Positions 45,257 through 53,528 of a DNA stretch of 64,000 bases are shown one piece after another. The position numbers were made by a program, and so were the translations under genes. The stretch lies in assembly GCA_016744705.1 (NCBI GenBank), contig JADGDU010000012.1, positions 62,001 to 126,000 on the forward strand, given 5' to 3'. Origin of the DNA: Candidatus Krumholzibacteriia bacterium. Lineage in GTDB: Bacteria > Krumholzibacteriota > Krumholzibacteriia > LZORAL124-64-63. The notes beneath the pieces were generated by a model. That model was not told the origin of the DNA and did no database searches. It was given only the letters and a program-made list of their open reading frames with translations. Position 1 is the first letter of the stretch; every line of letters starts with the position of its first letter.

Positions 45257-47530
45257 TTATTCAGACAACCAGTGGGGAAGAGTTAACTTTTCCCTATTCC
45301 CTTCAACCTGGCATCCCAGATCTCCGTCTGAACCCTGGAACAATATCTGAAAGTTCTTTTCCACGGGAATATTGTCCAGACTACCCATCGTTCCCCTGAA
45401 CAAATCCAAGCTATAGTCCACGCCGGAAAAAGTTGGGTCGCAATCACGCCAGGTACCATTTCCGGGACCACTGGCCGCTGGACGCACTTCCGTAAACACA
45501 TGATACTTTGCCGGGCGAAGGGGATAAAAACCACATTTCGTCTGGTCCAAAGCAATGGCTTGAATCTGTCCCGAACCCAATTGGCGAATGCATTTGTTGA
45601 AAAGATCATCGGCCAATTCTGCATCACCATTGGCCATTGAGTACAGAATGACCAAGCGGAAATTCTCTGCCCCCAGGTCAACTAAAATTCTTGGCACTAC
45701 AACGTCCACTTTGAGTTTCCACAAACCAGTGACTGGGCTGATTTCCAATCCCGGTTCATAAGGAGAGGTCTGCCCCCAAGTGGGAGAAGACAAATCATCG
45801 ATGCCACCACCATCGGCAATGCTGTTGCCTGGATCACATTCATAATCCACCTGATACCGCCAGCCCATACTACGCGACCGGGGATCAGACCATGCCTCCC
45901 GGGAATCATCCTGTCCATGCAGGTAGAGCCCCATGCTGTAAACATCCGAGGGGAACGAATAGTATTCCAGACCATCAAACTCCGTTTCACTGTAATAAAC
46001 CTGACCAGTCCCCTTATGAATCCCCATATAAATTGGACCCTGATTCGTTAGGTAGGATCGGTCGGCAAGGGCAGCTTCACCCTGTTCTAAAATATAAAAA
46101 TCCTGGTCCCCATTAAAGCAAGGGTGCCCCCCCACTTCCGGATCATAACAGGCGAGCTCCTGGGTATAGCTGGATCCATCTCCATAATTTGGCACCAACT
46201 CCAGGCACTGTACGCAGGGCGGAAAGCCCACTTGGAAGCTCATCTCATCTGGTGTGCCGTCCCGTCTTCCATGCTCATCAACAGCGGTCATACGGAAAGT
46301 AAATTCCGTTCTGGGTGAGGGCATAAACCCTAAAGTATCGGCATAAAATCCATGGAGTCCCGCATCCCAGGTCGGGTCGGTATCGACACTGCTGGAGCCA
46401 ATTTGAAAACCATAGAATCCACCGGTGTAATTTTCCCTTATGCCGTCGGCGGTTCCCGTGCTGCCCATGGAATATGCGGGAGACACCACATTATCCCGAG
46501 GGTCATCTCTGAACAGAGCCTTGAAGACAACATAGGAGCGGTCGGGAATGCGGTCGCCTTCAGTGAAGGGATAATGAATTTGCTCGGGGTCATTCAGCAA
46601 GGTGTAATAGGGGTAAATTTCCGGATCGTCAGGATGCGCCCAATCCGTTTCGCCCTTGAGTAAAATAGTTTCAGGATCGTAATTCACCACGAAGGAGAAG
46701 CCCTGCAGGGAGGGATGTAAAAGCTCCGTTCCCGCAATATCCAATGTGGTAAAACGCATGGCAAATTCACCACTGTCAAGAAGTCGGCTCCAGGGATCAA
46801 ATCCGGATCCATCGTTTTGAAAGACGAGTTCGACTCCCTCGGCAAAATAGGACACACTGTCCCCGCTGGCTTGGTCATAATACCGGGGGTGCCAGCAATC
46901 TGAAATCTCAGGGTTACAGTTATCTTCCATAAGCCGCCATTTGTACCCCATAATGCCGTCATCATAGGGCCAACTCGAATCCATTTCATTGATGATTTCT
47001 GCTGGTAACCCGTCCAGTACAGGAGTGCGCGCGCGCCACATCAATTGCAACGATTCAGCATAAGCTATAGTGTCAGGAACGGTGCGGGACATGGCTAAAG
47101 TATCGGTGCCCACGATGCGAAAATATTCCATTTCCGGGTATGGACTCACATCGGTGGCAAAAATTCTTACGCGACAATTCTCGCCCACAAAATCGTTCAA
47201 ATCGGCACCAGCATCCCACTCAAAACTAAGTTGGGATCCGGATGCAACCATAGACCCCACATCGCCACTGACAGTGCGGCAGACAGTAGGCCAGGTTATG
47301 CCTCCATCAAGAGAAACGACGGCACTGACATGCATGAAATCCCCGTCATCATCCTGAAGATCGTAAGTGATTTCCAAAATCGTTGTTCCGGTAGATTGTT
47401 GCACCTGAATATTGCTCACAGCAGGAATGGCTGCCCAACCGGTGGAGGCCATGAAATGTATGAGAAAAAGCGACAGGACTATCCCTGCGCTACGGCATTT
47501 TCTCTGAATTCTCTCAGATTGAATTTTCAT
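45257..47530 (-). CDS. Large secreted protein of unknown function
   Basis: A 757-aa protein with an N-terminal signal (hydrophobic 15-33, cleavage near GWAA). The first mature part (about 35-125) is a beta-sandwich like an Ig/PKD domain: VSNIQVQQSTGTTILEITYDLQDDDGDFMHV. The rest is rich in Asp, Tyr, Trp and Pro and looks like a beta-rich ectodomain; it includes pairs of cysteines (CVQCLEL, CYDPEVGGHPC, CNPEISDCW). No membrane anchor or sorting domain is visible. No family was recognised. It is 24 nt after a 147-aa gene that does encode a sorting-type domain, and the two may be co-expressed. Confidence 0.8.
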   Translation of the reverse strand: MKIQSERIQRKCRSAGIVLSLFLIHFMASTGWAAIPAVSNIQVQQSTGTTILEITYDLQDDDGDFMHVSAVVSLDGGITWPTVCRTVSGDVGSMVASGSQLSFEWDAGADLNDFVGENCRVRIFATDVSPYPEMEYFRIVGTDTLAMSRTVPDTIAYAESLQLMWRARTPVLDGLPAEIINEMDSSWPYDDGIMGYKWRLMEDNCNPEISDCWHPRYYDQASGDSVSYFAEGVELVFQNDGSGFDPWSRLLDSGEFAMRFTTLDIAGTELLHPSLQGFSFVVNYDPETILLKGETDWAHPDDPEIYPYYTLLNDPEQIHYPFTEGDRIPDRSYVVFKALFRDDPRDNVVSPAYSMGSTGTADGIRENYTGGFYGFQIGSSSVDTDPTWDAGLHGFYADTLGFMPSPRTEFTFRMTAVDEHGRRDGTPDEMSFQVGFPPCVQCLELVPNYGDGSSYTQELACYDPEVGGHPCFNGDQDFYILEQGEAALADRSYLTNQGPIYMGIHKGTGQVYYSETEFDGLEYYSFPSDVYSMGLYLHGQDDSREAWSDPRSRSMGWRYQVDYECDPGNSIADGGGIDDLSSPTWGQTSPYEPGLEISPVTGLWKLKVDVVVPRILVDLGAENFRLVILYSMANGDAELADDLFNKCIRQLGSGQIQAIALDQTKCGFYPLRPAKYHVFTEVRPAASGPGNGTWRDCDPTFSGVDYSLDLFRGTMGSLDNIPVEKNFQILFQGSDGDLGCQVEGNREKLTLPHWLSE

Positions 47531-47554
47531 AATATTCCCCTTTTTAAACCCATA

Positions 47555-47998
47555 TTATTTGATCAAAGTCATTCGCTGGCAGGCTAAAAAGGCCCCTGCC
47601 TTCAGCCGGTATAAATAGACACCACCGGCAACATTTTGCCCTGTGTTATCGCGCCCATTCCACACGGCCTCATGAGGGCCGGCAGCCAGCTCTTCCCCGG
47701 ATTGCAGGGTTCTGACAAGCATGCCTTTGAGGTCATACACAGCCAGGTGAGCCCTGGCTCCATGGGCCAGATGATATTTGATAATGGTTTGGGGATTAAA
47801 AGGATTCGGATGGCAGGGAGACAGGGAACTGGCCAGAGAAATATCGGGAAGCTCATCCACTGCACTCAACAGGCTGGTGTTGATGGCGAAAATTCCGGAG
47901 TCCTCATAGCCGGTTTCCGCATGACAGGGTTCTGTCCCACAGAGAGTGAGAAAGAGACCCAACAGAATTAATGGAGAAATCCATTTGGTTGCAATCAT
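47555..47998 (-). CDS. Small secreted protein made of a FlgD/Por-type C-terminal sorting domain
   Basis: A 147-aa protein. The start MIATKWISPLILL has AAGG upstream; cleavage is likely near CHA-ET. After about 35 mature residues, the C-terminal 80 match the FlgD-Ig/T9SS sorting-type domain: LSPCHPNPFNPQTIIKYHL, ARAHLAVYDLKGMLVRTL, VWNGRDNTGQNVAGGVYLYRL, ending with a short basic tail (RMTLIK). Normally this domain ends much larger secreted proteins. Here it stands almost alone, just upstream of a 757-aa protein that lacks one. Confidence 0.82.
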   Translation of the reverse strand: MIATKWISPLILLGLFLTLCGTEPCHAETGYEDSGIFAINTSLLSAVDELPDISLASSLSPCHPNPFNPQTIIKYHLAHGARAHLAVYDLKGMLVRTLQSGEELAAGPHEAVWNGRDNTGQNVAGGVYLYRLKAGAFLACQRMTLIK

Positions 47999-48109
47999 GG
48001 CAAGGCCTTTCGTTTGCCTAAAAATGCCAATGCCCCAGCACACCAACTGGTCGAGATGTGGTGCCTATATTTATGGAAAATTCAGGCAATTCACAACAGG
48101 GAAAACCGT

Positions 48110-48592
48110 CTACACCAAATTCCATCCCAGGAAATGAGCCATCACTTGGGTGGCAATAGCGGCCAGAACACCGGCGCCAATATCGTCCAGCATGATCCCC
48201 AGGCCCCCACCCAGTTTTTCCAGCTTGCGCACTCCCAGAGGTTTGAGAATGTCGAAGAAACGGAACCAGAAGAAACCTGCGATCCATCCGGCCAACCCTG
48301 CGTTCAAAGCGAAGTAGGTCACCAACATGCCTGCCACTTCGTCTATCACCACCAGAGATGGGTCTTCACCGTGAATCTGCTCCAGTTTGGTGGCGATGGG
48401 TATGCCGATTAAGGTCACTGCCACCAACATGGATCCCTGCAGCCACAGGGGAATGGGCCCCAGGAAGGTCCAACTCAACCACCACAAAACCGTCACTCCG
48501 GCGCTGGCCACGGTGGCCGGAGCAATGGGTGCAAAACCAGTCCAGAAAAAAGTGCCGAGGGCATAAAGAAGCGGGCGAGGCATGCGGTCCAT
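48110..48592 (-). CDS. pgpA: Phosphatidylglycerophosphatase A
   Basis: A 160-aa membrane enzyme removing phosphate from phosphatidylglycerophosphate to make PG. Features are the N-terminal GTFFWTGFAPIAPATVASA (cf. GLSP.APGTwGS), a His/Asp/Glu core EDPSLVVIDEVAGML, FWFRFFDILKPLGVRKLEKLGGGLGIMLDDIGAG, here read as FRFFDILKP and GGLGIMLDD, and C-terminal hydrophobic helices. Length fits the family. It sits upstream of cinA in many genomes. Confidence 0.93.
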   Translation of the reverse strand: MDRMPRPLLYALGTFFWTGFAPIAPATVASAGVTVLWWLSWTFLGPIPLWLQGSMLVAVTLIGIPIATKLEQIHGEDPSLVVIDEVAGMLVTYFALNAGLAGWIAGFFWFRFFDILKPLGVRKLEKLGGGLGIMLDDIGAGVLAAIATQVMAHFLGWNLV

Positions 48593-48691
48593 GGATGGCC
48601 TTTCAGGGGAGTAAACAGTTTCTCAATTGAGGGACTATTATATCCCATGAAGAGGAGCAGGGGTAGTCTATTCCCAAAGAGTGTTTTCACC

Positions 48692-48726
48692 AAAAAAAAA
48701 ACGCCCCCTGAAATTCAGGGAGCGCC
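48692..48726 (-). terminator. Rho-independent terminator after the MglA-like gene
   Basis: The stem GCGCTCCCTGA / TCAGGGGGCG on the minus strand is followed by nine T residues. It begins 25 bp after the stop at 48751 and ends the dnaX-ybaB-recR-roadblock-mglA transcript before pgpA. Confidence 0.88.
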
Positions 48727-48750
48727 AAATACTATTATTCTTCCGAACCC

Positions 48751-49341
48751 TCAACTGGGCACAGTTTGCAACTGCCGCAAGACCTGTTTGGCCACACATT
48801 TCAGGGTGTCGAAAACCCCATCACCATTGACGGCCATGGCTTCAAAATGCTCAAACCCCTCGGGGTTCAACTCTTCCACCAACTCATTGACGGGAATGGC
48901 ATCCGGCACGTCGCGCTTATTCCATTGCATCACGAAGGGGATCTCTTTCAGATCCAAATCATATTCCTTCAGGTTGTCATGCAAGTTATAAAGGGCTTCG
49001 ATGTTGGCGTCGAAACGGGACTCGCTGCTATCGGCCACAAAGACCAAACCATCAACACCCCGCAGGATCAATTTCCTACTGGCATTGTAATAAACCTGCC
49101 CGGGCACCGTGTACAGATGAAAGCGCGTTTTGAAACCTTTGACTTCGCCCAACTCCAGGGGCAGAAAATCGAAGAACAAGGTGCGGTCCATCTCAGTGGC
49201 CAGCGTCACCAGCTTGCCTTTAGTTTCGGGAGCCAACTTTTCGTATATGTACTGGATGTTGCTTGTCTTGCCACCCAGACCTGGACCGTAATAAACGATC
49301 TTACAGTTGATCTCACGAGATGAGTAGTTAATCAGCGACAC
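48751..49341 (-). CDS. MglA-like Ras-superfamily GTPase
   Basis: A 196-aa small GTPase starting with GTG behind AAAGGGT. The P-loop is GPGLGGKTS (19-27). The G3 region is TVPGQVYYNASRKLILRGVDGLVFVADS, in which the usual DxxG is TVPGQ, as in the MglA family; G4 is WNKRD and the C-terminal part has AVNGDGVFDTLK. MglA proteins set cell polarity in Myxococcus with the roadblock GAP MglB; a roadblock gene is 51 nt upstream here, so the pair is probably functional. Motility genes are not in the window. Confidence 0.93.
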   Translation of the reverse strand: MSLINYSSREINCKIVYYGPGLGGKTSNIQYIYEKLAPETKGKLVTLATEMDRTLFFDFLPLELGEVKGFKTRFHLYTVPGQVYYNASRKLILRGVDGLVFVADSSESRFDANIEALYNLHDNLKEYDLDLKEIPFVMQWNKRDVPDAIPVNELVEELNPEGFEHFEAMAVNGDGVFDTLKCVAKQVLRQLQTVPS

Positions 49342-49392
49342 GGCTTACCCTTTCAACTGGCGGTTTTTCCGCCTTGCAGGAATGAATCCCAA

Positions 49393-49890
49393 CTAATCCA
49401 CAAACAGACTGTCAATTTCGGCTTCCACCTCACGGGTGAAACCGTCATCAAACGCGTCGTATTCTTCGTTCCGGTATTCCAATTTTTCGTACAGCTTTTC
49501 AATGATGACGTCCAGTTCCTCAACGGCCCTCTTGACCCTCAGGCGCACCAGGCCCAGAGTCGTGCCGCGATCAAACAGAACCACCAACACCACACCCTGA
49601 CCAATTTTGCCTAGGTACATGCTGTCTTTGGCACCCTGATGATAAAGTGTGCTGAAGTCTTTTTCACCAATGAGGCGGGCCAATTGGTAATTGGCCTCGA
49701 AGTCGGCGGCACACAGGGAAGCAAAACTTGTCAGGTCAAATTCCACATCGGGTCCACACTGGCTGATCAATTGCCCAGTCCGGTCGATGAGGATCACATT
49801 GCGGCACTGGCTGCTTTTCAGCAGGTCATCCAGGACGTTATTGATCGCCCAATAGTCTTCTTCGAAGATGGCCCATTCTGCTCGAACCAT
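49393..49890 (-). CDS. Roadblock/LC7-domain protein, probable MglB-type partner
   Basis: A 165-aa protein. The roadblock fold covers residues about 10-120: AINNVLDDLLKSSQCRNVILIDRTGQLISQCG, FASLCAADFEANYQLARLIG, VVLVVLFDRGTTLGLVRLRVK. The C-terminal 40 residues are acidic and predicted helical. It lacks the small MglB size (about 150 is close) but fits a GAP/activator of the adjacent MglA-like GTPase. GGGAG lies before the start. It is separated from recR by 136 nt that contains a GGATATTCC tandem repeat (50001-50022). Confidence 0.85.
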   Translation of the reverse strand: MVRAEWAIFEEDYWAINNVLDDLLKSSQCRNVILIDRTGQLISQCGPDVEFDLTSFASLCAADFEANYQLARLIGEKDFSTLYHQGAKDSMYLGKIGQGVVLVVLFDRGTTLGLVRLRVKRAVEELDVIIEKLYEKLEYRNEEYDAFDDGFTREVEAEIDSLFVD

Positions 49891-50026
49891 GAATCACTCC
49901 CTGCCTGTCATTACGGCAGCTGGTTATACTCGGATTGACGTTCTCTAACAGACTATCGTCTGCCATTCTGTTCACTTGATAGTTAATTCCTGATGAATGC
50001 GGATATTCCGGATATTCCGGATGACC

Positions 50027-50653
50027 TTAGAATGACCGGCGACCCAGGAAGGCGCGCTGCAAAGTGACTTCATCAGTGTAAGCCAAGGCCCCTCCCACAG
50101 GAATACCCGTAGCCAGACGGGTCATTTTCACCGGACCACCTTCCAGCATTTGCTGCACATAGAGGGCGGTGGTTTCCCCTTCCACGCTGGAATCCAGGGC
50201 AATGATCACCTCACTGACACTGTCATGGGCAATGCGCTCTCTCAGACGATCGAAGGGTAAATCGGCGGCCCGAACACCGTCAAGGGGGGAAAGCAGGCTG
50301 CCGAGAACGAAATATCGTCCCTGAAAAAAGCCGGCTTTCTCAAAAGGCAGGATATCCACAGGGCTGGCCACGATACACAGTTGGGTTGGATCGCGGCGGT
50401 CGCTTTGGCAAATACGGCAGGGGTCCGGTTCGGTGATAGCCCCGCAATTGCTGCAATTGGTCACCTTTTCAGCAGCTTCATTGGCCGCCGACAGCAAATC
50501 TTCGGCAGCCACTTCTTCGGCAATGAGATGCAGGGCGATACGAGTGGCGGATTTCCGTCCCAAACCCGGCAAGCGGGCCAGACTGCGCACCAGACGCTCA
50601 AGGGCGGGAGATTGAAACTCCCCCCCCTCGTTGGCCTCAAACGGTCGGCTCAT
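50027..50653 (-). CDS. recR: Recombination protein RecR
   Basis: A 208-aa protein of the RecFOR pathway. It has an N-terminal helix-hairpin-helix (RLPGLGRKSATRIALHL), a Cys4 zinc finger (CSNCGAI..DPCRICQSDRRD) and a Toprim domain (LCIVASPVDILPFEKAGFFQGRYFVLGSLLSPLDG, read as LCIVASPVDILPFE and YFVLGSLLSPLDG), then EVIIALDSSVEGETTALYV. The gene order dnaX-ybaB-recR is canonical; ybaB ends 3 nt upstream. Confidence 0.96.
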   Translation of the reverse strand: MSRPFEANEGGEFQSPALERLVRSLARLPGLGRKSATRIALHLIAEEVAAEDLLSAANEAAEKVTNCSNCGAITEPDPCRICQSDRRDPTQLCIVASPVDILPFEKAGFFQGRYFVLGSLLSPLDGVRAADLPFDRLRERIAHDSVSEVIIALDSSVEGETTALYVQQMLEGGPVKMTRLATGIPVGGALAYTDEVTLQRAFLGRRSF

Positions 50654-50656
50654 GGA

Positions 50657-50965
50657 TCAACCCATACCCGGAATGTTCATGCCGCCGGTGACGCTGCCCA
50701 TGTCTTTTTCCACCATGGCGTCCACCTGGCGGGCGGCTTCATTGAAGGCGGAAACCATCAGGTCCTGCAGAAATTCCACATCGTCCGGGTCGACACTTTC
50801 GGGAGCGATGACCAGATTGGTGACTTTGTGTTTCCCATTCATGGTGACCTGGATCTGGCCTCCGGCAACTTCGGCGGTCACCACTTTGCTTTCCAGTTCC
50901 TTCTGTGTTTTTTCCATTTTGGCCTGCATTTGCTGGGCCTGTTTCATCAGTGCGCGCATATCCAT
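50657..50965 (-). CDS. ybaB: YbaB/EbfC nucleoid-associated protein
   Basis: A 102-aa protein binding DNA as a dimer. The start MDMRALMKQAQQMQAKM (with AAAGGACC upstream) is typical. The core AGGQIQVTMNGKHKVTNLVIAPESVDPDDVEFLQDLMVSAFNEA, seen as VTMNGKHKVTNL and DVEFLQDLMVSAFNEA, fits the family. It lies between dnaX and recR. Confidence 0.95.
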   Translation of the reverse strand: MDMRALMKQAQQMQAKMEKTQKELESKVVTAEVAGGQIQVTMNGKHKVTNLVIAPESVDPDDVEFLQDLMVSAFNEAARQVDAMVEKDMGSVTGGMNIPGMG

Positions 50966-51000
50966 TGTCTTTGGTCCTTTCAAGAGCCATCAGGCCCGGA

Positions 51001-52722
51001 TCAGTTATTGTCTTTGGTCCATTTATCACGATCATCTGCAGGCAGAGGTTCTCCCCCCAGGGTATCAACCAAATCGCCGAGGGCTTCATCCTTGGCGCAG
51101 GCTTTGGTCAACTCTTCCCGGGCTGTCGGAGCCACCTCTCGCCGAATTTCTTCTTTCACCTGGTGAGCCTGTCCCTGGCTGCCAAGCAAAAGCTCCACCT
51201 TGATGGGCCGGCCAAACTGGGCACTGGCTGCCTTTTCCACTTCGGGAATGTCAGCCTTGACCATGTTGACTTTGAATTTTTTATCCTCTTCAAAAGCAAT
51301 AGTCAGCCGGTTTTCATCGGCTTCCAGAGAAGGCAACCCTTCCATAAGGCAAGCCGCCAGAGCGGGTTTTACGCTCATCAAATTGTTGATCAGTTGGGTC
51401 CAGCCAGGCACGGTATCGCCAGCGGCCGGAGTCACCTGGGCCGCGGCCACCGGACGAGGTTGGGAAGGGGCTGCGGGTCTGGGCGCACTGGCTTGCATTC
51501 CTGAACCGCCCCCTGCACTGGGATTGGACCGGGGAGCGGGAGCCGCGAACCGGCCGCCACCACCGCCACTGGGAGCGGGAGCCGAGCCCCCCAGGGCTTC
51601 CAATCGGTTGGCCAGATCTGACAGCAGAACCCGGGATTCAAACCGGCAATATTCCACCAGGGATGCTTCAAGCATAATACGGGGCTGGGTGCTACGGTGG
51701 ATGCGCTCAAAATGCTGAGCCGAACGATCAATCAGAGCCAGCAAATCCTGTTCGGAAAAATTAACGGCCTGAAGAGCCAGCTGCTCAACCTGCTCGGGAG
51801 GCAAATCCACCATGCCACCCAATTCCTGGTCAATTTTCAGCAACATCAGATTCCTAAAATTGCTCACCACACCCCTGGCAAAGGCATCCAAACTCTGCCC
51901 GGCACTGCTGATATCTTCCACCAGGCGCAGTGCTCTGGCCGCATCTTTACCAATGATGGCCTCGTTCAGTTCCAGAAAGAGCTGCGAGCGCACCAGCCCA
52001 AAGGCGGAAACCACCGTCTCTTCAGAAATGGTACCATCACAACCGGCAATGACCTGATCCAGAAGACTCAAGCCATCACGCACACTGCCTTCGGCCAGAC
52101 TCACCAGCAAACGCAGCCCCGTCTCCTCAAGGACAATGCCTTCGGCCTTAGAGAGGCGCAGCATGTGGGCGCCCAATTCATCCCGTGTCAATAAGCGGAA
52201 ATCAAAACGCTGGCAGCGGGACAGAATGGTGCGCGGAATTTTGTTGGGCTCGGTGGTAGCAAAGAAAAAGAAAACCCGCTTGGGAGGCTCTTCCAAAATT
52301 TTGAGCAGGGCATTGAAGGCCCCCTTGGAGAGCATATGAACTTCATCAATAATAAAAACCCGGCTGCTGCCCTCACTGGGCGAGTACTGGGCCATCTCTT
52401 TCAACTCGCGGATGTTGTCCACACCCGTATTGCTGGCAGCATCAATTTCCAGCACATCCAGATAACTGCCCTTGGCAATGGCCACACAGGTTTCACAAGT
52501 GCCGCAGGGATCACCCTCCCGGTTGGTTTGGCAATTGATGGCCTTAGCCAACAATCGAGCCACGGTAGTCTTCCCACACCCCCTGGGCCCACTAAACAAA
52601 TAAGCATGACTCAGCTTATCCTTAGCCAAAGCAGCCCGCAAAGTCCCCGTCACATGGGTTTGCCCCACCACCTCATCAAATCGTTCCGGCCGATACTTAC
52701 GAGCAATAGCTTGATAAGACAT
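51001..52722 (-). CDS. dnaX: DNA polymerase III tau/gamma subunit
   Basis: A 573-aa clamp-loader subunit. The start MSYQAIARKYRP has GGAAGAG upstream. Walker A is GPRGCGKTT (45-53), a zinc module has C64 and C73/C76/C79, and DEVHMLS and LSRCQRFDFR (sensor/arginine finger) follow. Domains I-III end near 370. A linker rich in Gly, Ala and Pro (GGGGGRFAAPAPRS) leads to a C-terminal domain (450-573). I saw no A-rich slippery site, so a frameshifted gamma form is not evident. Confidence 0.96.
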   Translation of the reverse strand: MSYQAIARKYRPERFDEVVGQTHVTGTLRAALAKDKLSHAYLFSGPRGCGKTTVARLLAKAINCQTNREGDPCGTCETCVAIAKGSYLDVLEIDAASNTGVDNIRELKEMAQYSPSEGSSRVFIIDEVHMLSKGAFNALLKILEEPPKRVFFFFATTEPNKIPRTILSRCQRFDFRLLTRDELGAHMLRLSKAEGIVLEETGLRLLVSLAEGSVRDGLSLLDQVIAGCDGTISEETVVSAFGLVRSQLFLELNEAIIGKDAARALRLVEDISSAGQSLDAFARGVVSNFRNLMLLKIDQELGGMVDLPPEQVEQLALQAVNFSEQDLLALIDRSAQHFERIHRSTQPRIMLEASLVEYCRFESRVLLSDLANRLEALGGSAPAPSGGGGGRFAAPAPRSNPSAGGGSGMQASAPRPAAPSQPRPVAAAQVTPAAGDTVPGWTQLINNLMSVKPALAACLMEGLPSLEADENRLTIAFEEDKKFKVNMVKADIPEVEKAASAQFGRPIKVELLLGSQGQAHQVKEEIRREVAPTAREELTKACAKDEALGDLVDTLGGEPLPADDRDKWTKDNN

Positions 52723-52813
52723 GCAACTCTTCCATGGAAAAAAAACAACCACCAACACCAACCACCAATTTAACACGATTCCCCCCCACAAGGAAATCCC
52801 ATCCCCCCAAACT

Positions 52814-52977
52814 GGCCTTTTTTTTCCCTAATTTTTTAAATTTTGCTGCGAGGTACATTTTTCAGCGACTCTGGCCCTAGGCCAAAGCAAAGAAGGGTTC
52901 CCCTTGGGAACCCTTCAAGCGCGGAGCAAAAAGATGCACCCCGCAGCAAAATTTAAAAAATTAGGAAAAAAAAAGGC
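52814..52977. repeat. Nested inverted-repeat element between the SRP RNA gene and dnaX
   Basis: The outer arms are 52814-52850 and 52942-52977. CTAATTTTTTAAATTTTGCTGCG (23 nt) is exact in inverted orientation and the arms continue on both sides with a few mismatches (T-tract outside, GGT-CAT-TTTT inside). The 91-bp interior holds a perfect 11-bp hairpin GAAGGGTTCCC-CTT-GGGAACCCTTC (52892-52916) and a shorter TGGCC-CTA-GGCCA. The right outer arm includes the T-tract that terminates the SRP RNA. No obvious target-site duplication and no other full copy in the window was seen. Confidence 0.8.
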
Positions 52978-53075
52978 GGGCCAGGCTGACGGTGCACACG
53001 CTGAAGTACGACGTACCGCTGCTACCTTCCAGTCCTGACGGAGTTAGTCTTCCAACGTCACACCGGGCCTGACCC
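52966..53075 (-). ncRNA. ffs: Signal recognition particle 4.5S RNA
   Basis: The minus strand carries the conserved domain IV: ACTCCGTCAGGACTGGAAGG then TAGCAGCGGTA, with the GGAA-type loop and the internal loops that bind Ffh. The long terminal helix pairs GGGTCAGGCCCGGTGTG with CACCGTCAGCCTGGCCC. A run of nine T terminates it. It is the short (about 100 nt) form without an Alu domain. Its position upstream of dnaX is common. Confidence 0.95.
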
Positions 53076-53107
53076 ATCTATACCTTAATAAGCACCAGAA
53101 ATCGCTA

Positions 53108-53150
53108 TTTCTGAACAATTCTGAACAATTTCTGAACAATTTCTGAACAA
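53108..53150. repeat. Four tandem 11-bp repeats (TTTCTGAACAA)
   Basis: Three copies are exact 11-mers and one is a 10-mer (missing a T). They fill the space between the 3' end of tRNA-Ala and the SRP RNA, about 35 nt upstream of the SRP RNA 5' end. Each copy on the minus strand reads TTGTTCAGAAA, containing a partial -35-like TTGTTC. Confidence 0.9.
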
Positions 53151-53152
53151 TT

Positions 53153-53228
53153 TGGTGGAGATGAGCGGGATCGAACCGCTGACCTCTTCGTTGCGAACGA
53201 AGCGCTCTCCCAACTGAGCTACACCCCC
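53153..53228 (-). tRNA. tRNA-Ala (anticodon CGC)
   Basis: A complete 76-nt cloverleaf: GGGGGTGTAGCTCAGTTGG at the 5' side, anticodon arm CTTCG TTCGCAA CGAAG, and T-arm AGCGG TTCGATC CCGCT. The CCA is encoded. First of the 53 kb tRNA cluster in genome order. Confidence 0.96.
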
Positions 53229-53241
53229 ACAACAATCAATC

Positions 53242-53331
53242 TGGCGGAGAGGCAGGGATTCGAACCCTGGGAACATCGAAATGCTCAACGGTTTTCGAGA
53301 CCGCCCCGTTCAACCACTCCGGCACCTCTCC
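53242..53331 (-). tRNA. tRNA-Ser (anticodon CGA)
   Basis: A 90-nt tRNA with a long variable arm. The acceptor is GGAGAGG/CCTCTCC, the anticodon loop CTCGAAA lies in stem GCGGT/ACCGT, and T-arm CAGGG TTCGAAT CCCTG is intact. CCA is encoded. Confidence 0.95.
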
Positions 53332-53383
53332 ACCCAAGAGGAATGCCTTTAAAAACCCGAAGTGGGATACAATAGAATAAAAA

Positions 53384-53471
<88 letters not shown>

Positions 53472-53528
53472 GCGAGTAAGTGGCGAGGAATATAGCACCA
53501 GTTTTCCGGAAAATCAACAGACCGGGCC

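Noticed and set aside
50001..50022. GGATATTCC tandem repeat (2.4 copies) between recR and the roadblock gene
   Set aside because: Too short to call a functional repeat; noted only as sequence texture.
51001..52722. Programmed frameshift in dnaX giving a gamma form
   Set aside because: No A-rich slippery heptamer or stem-loop was seen; not supported.
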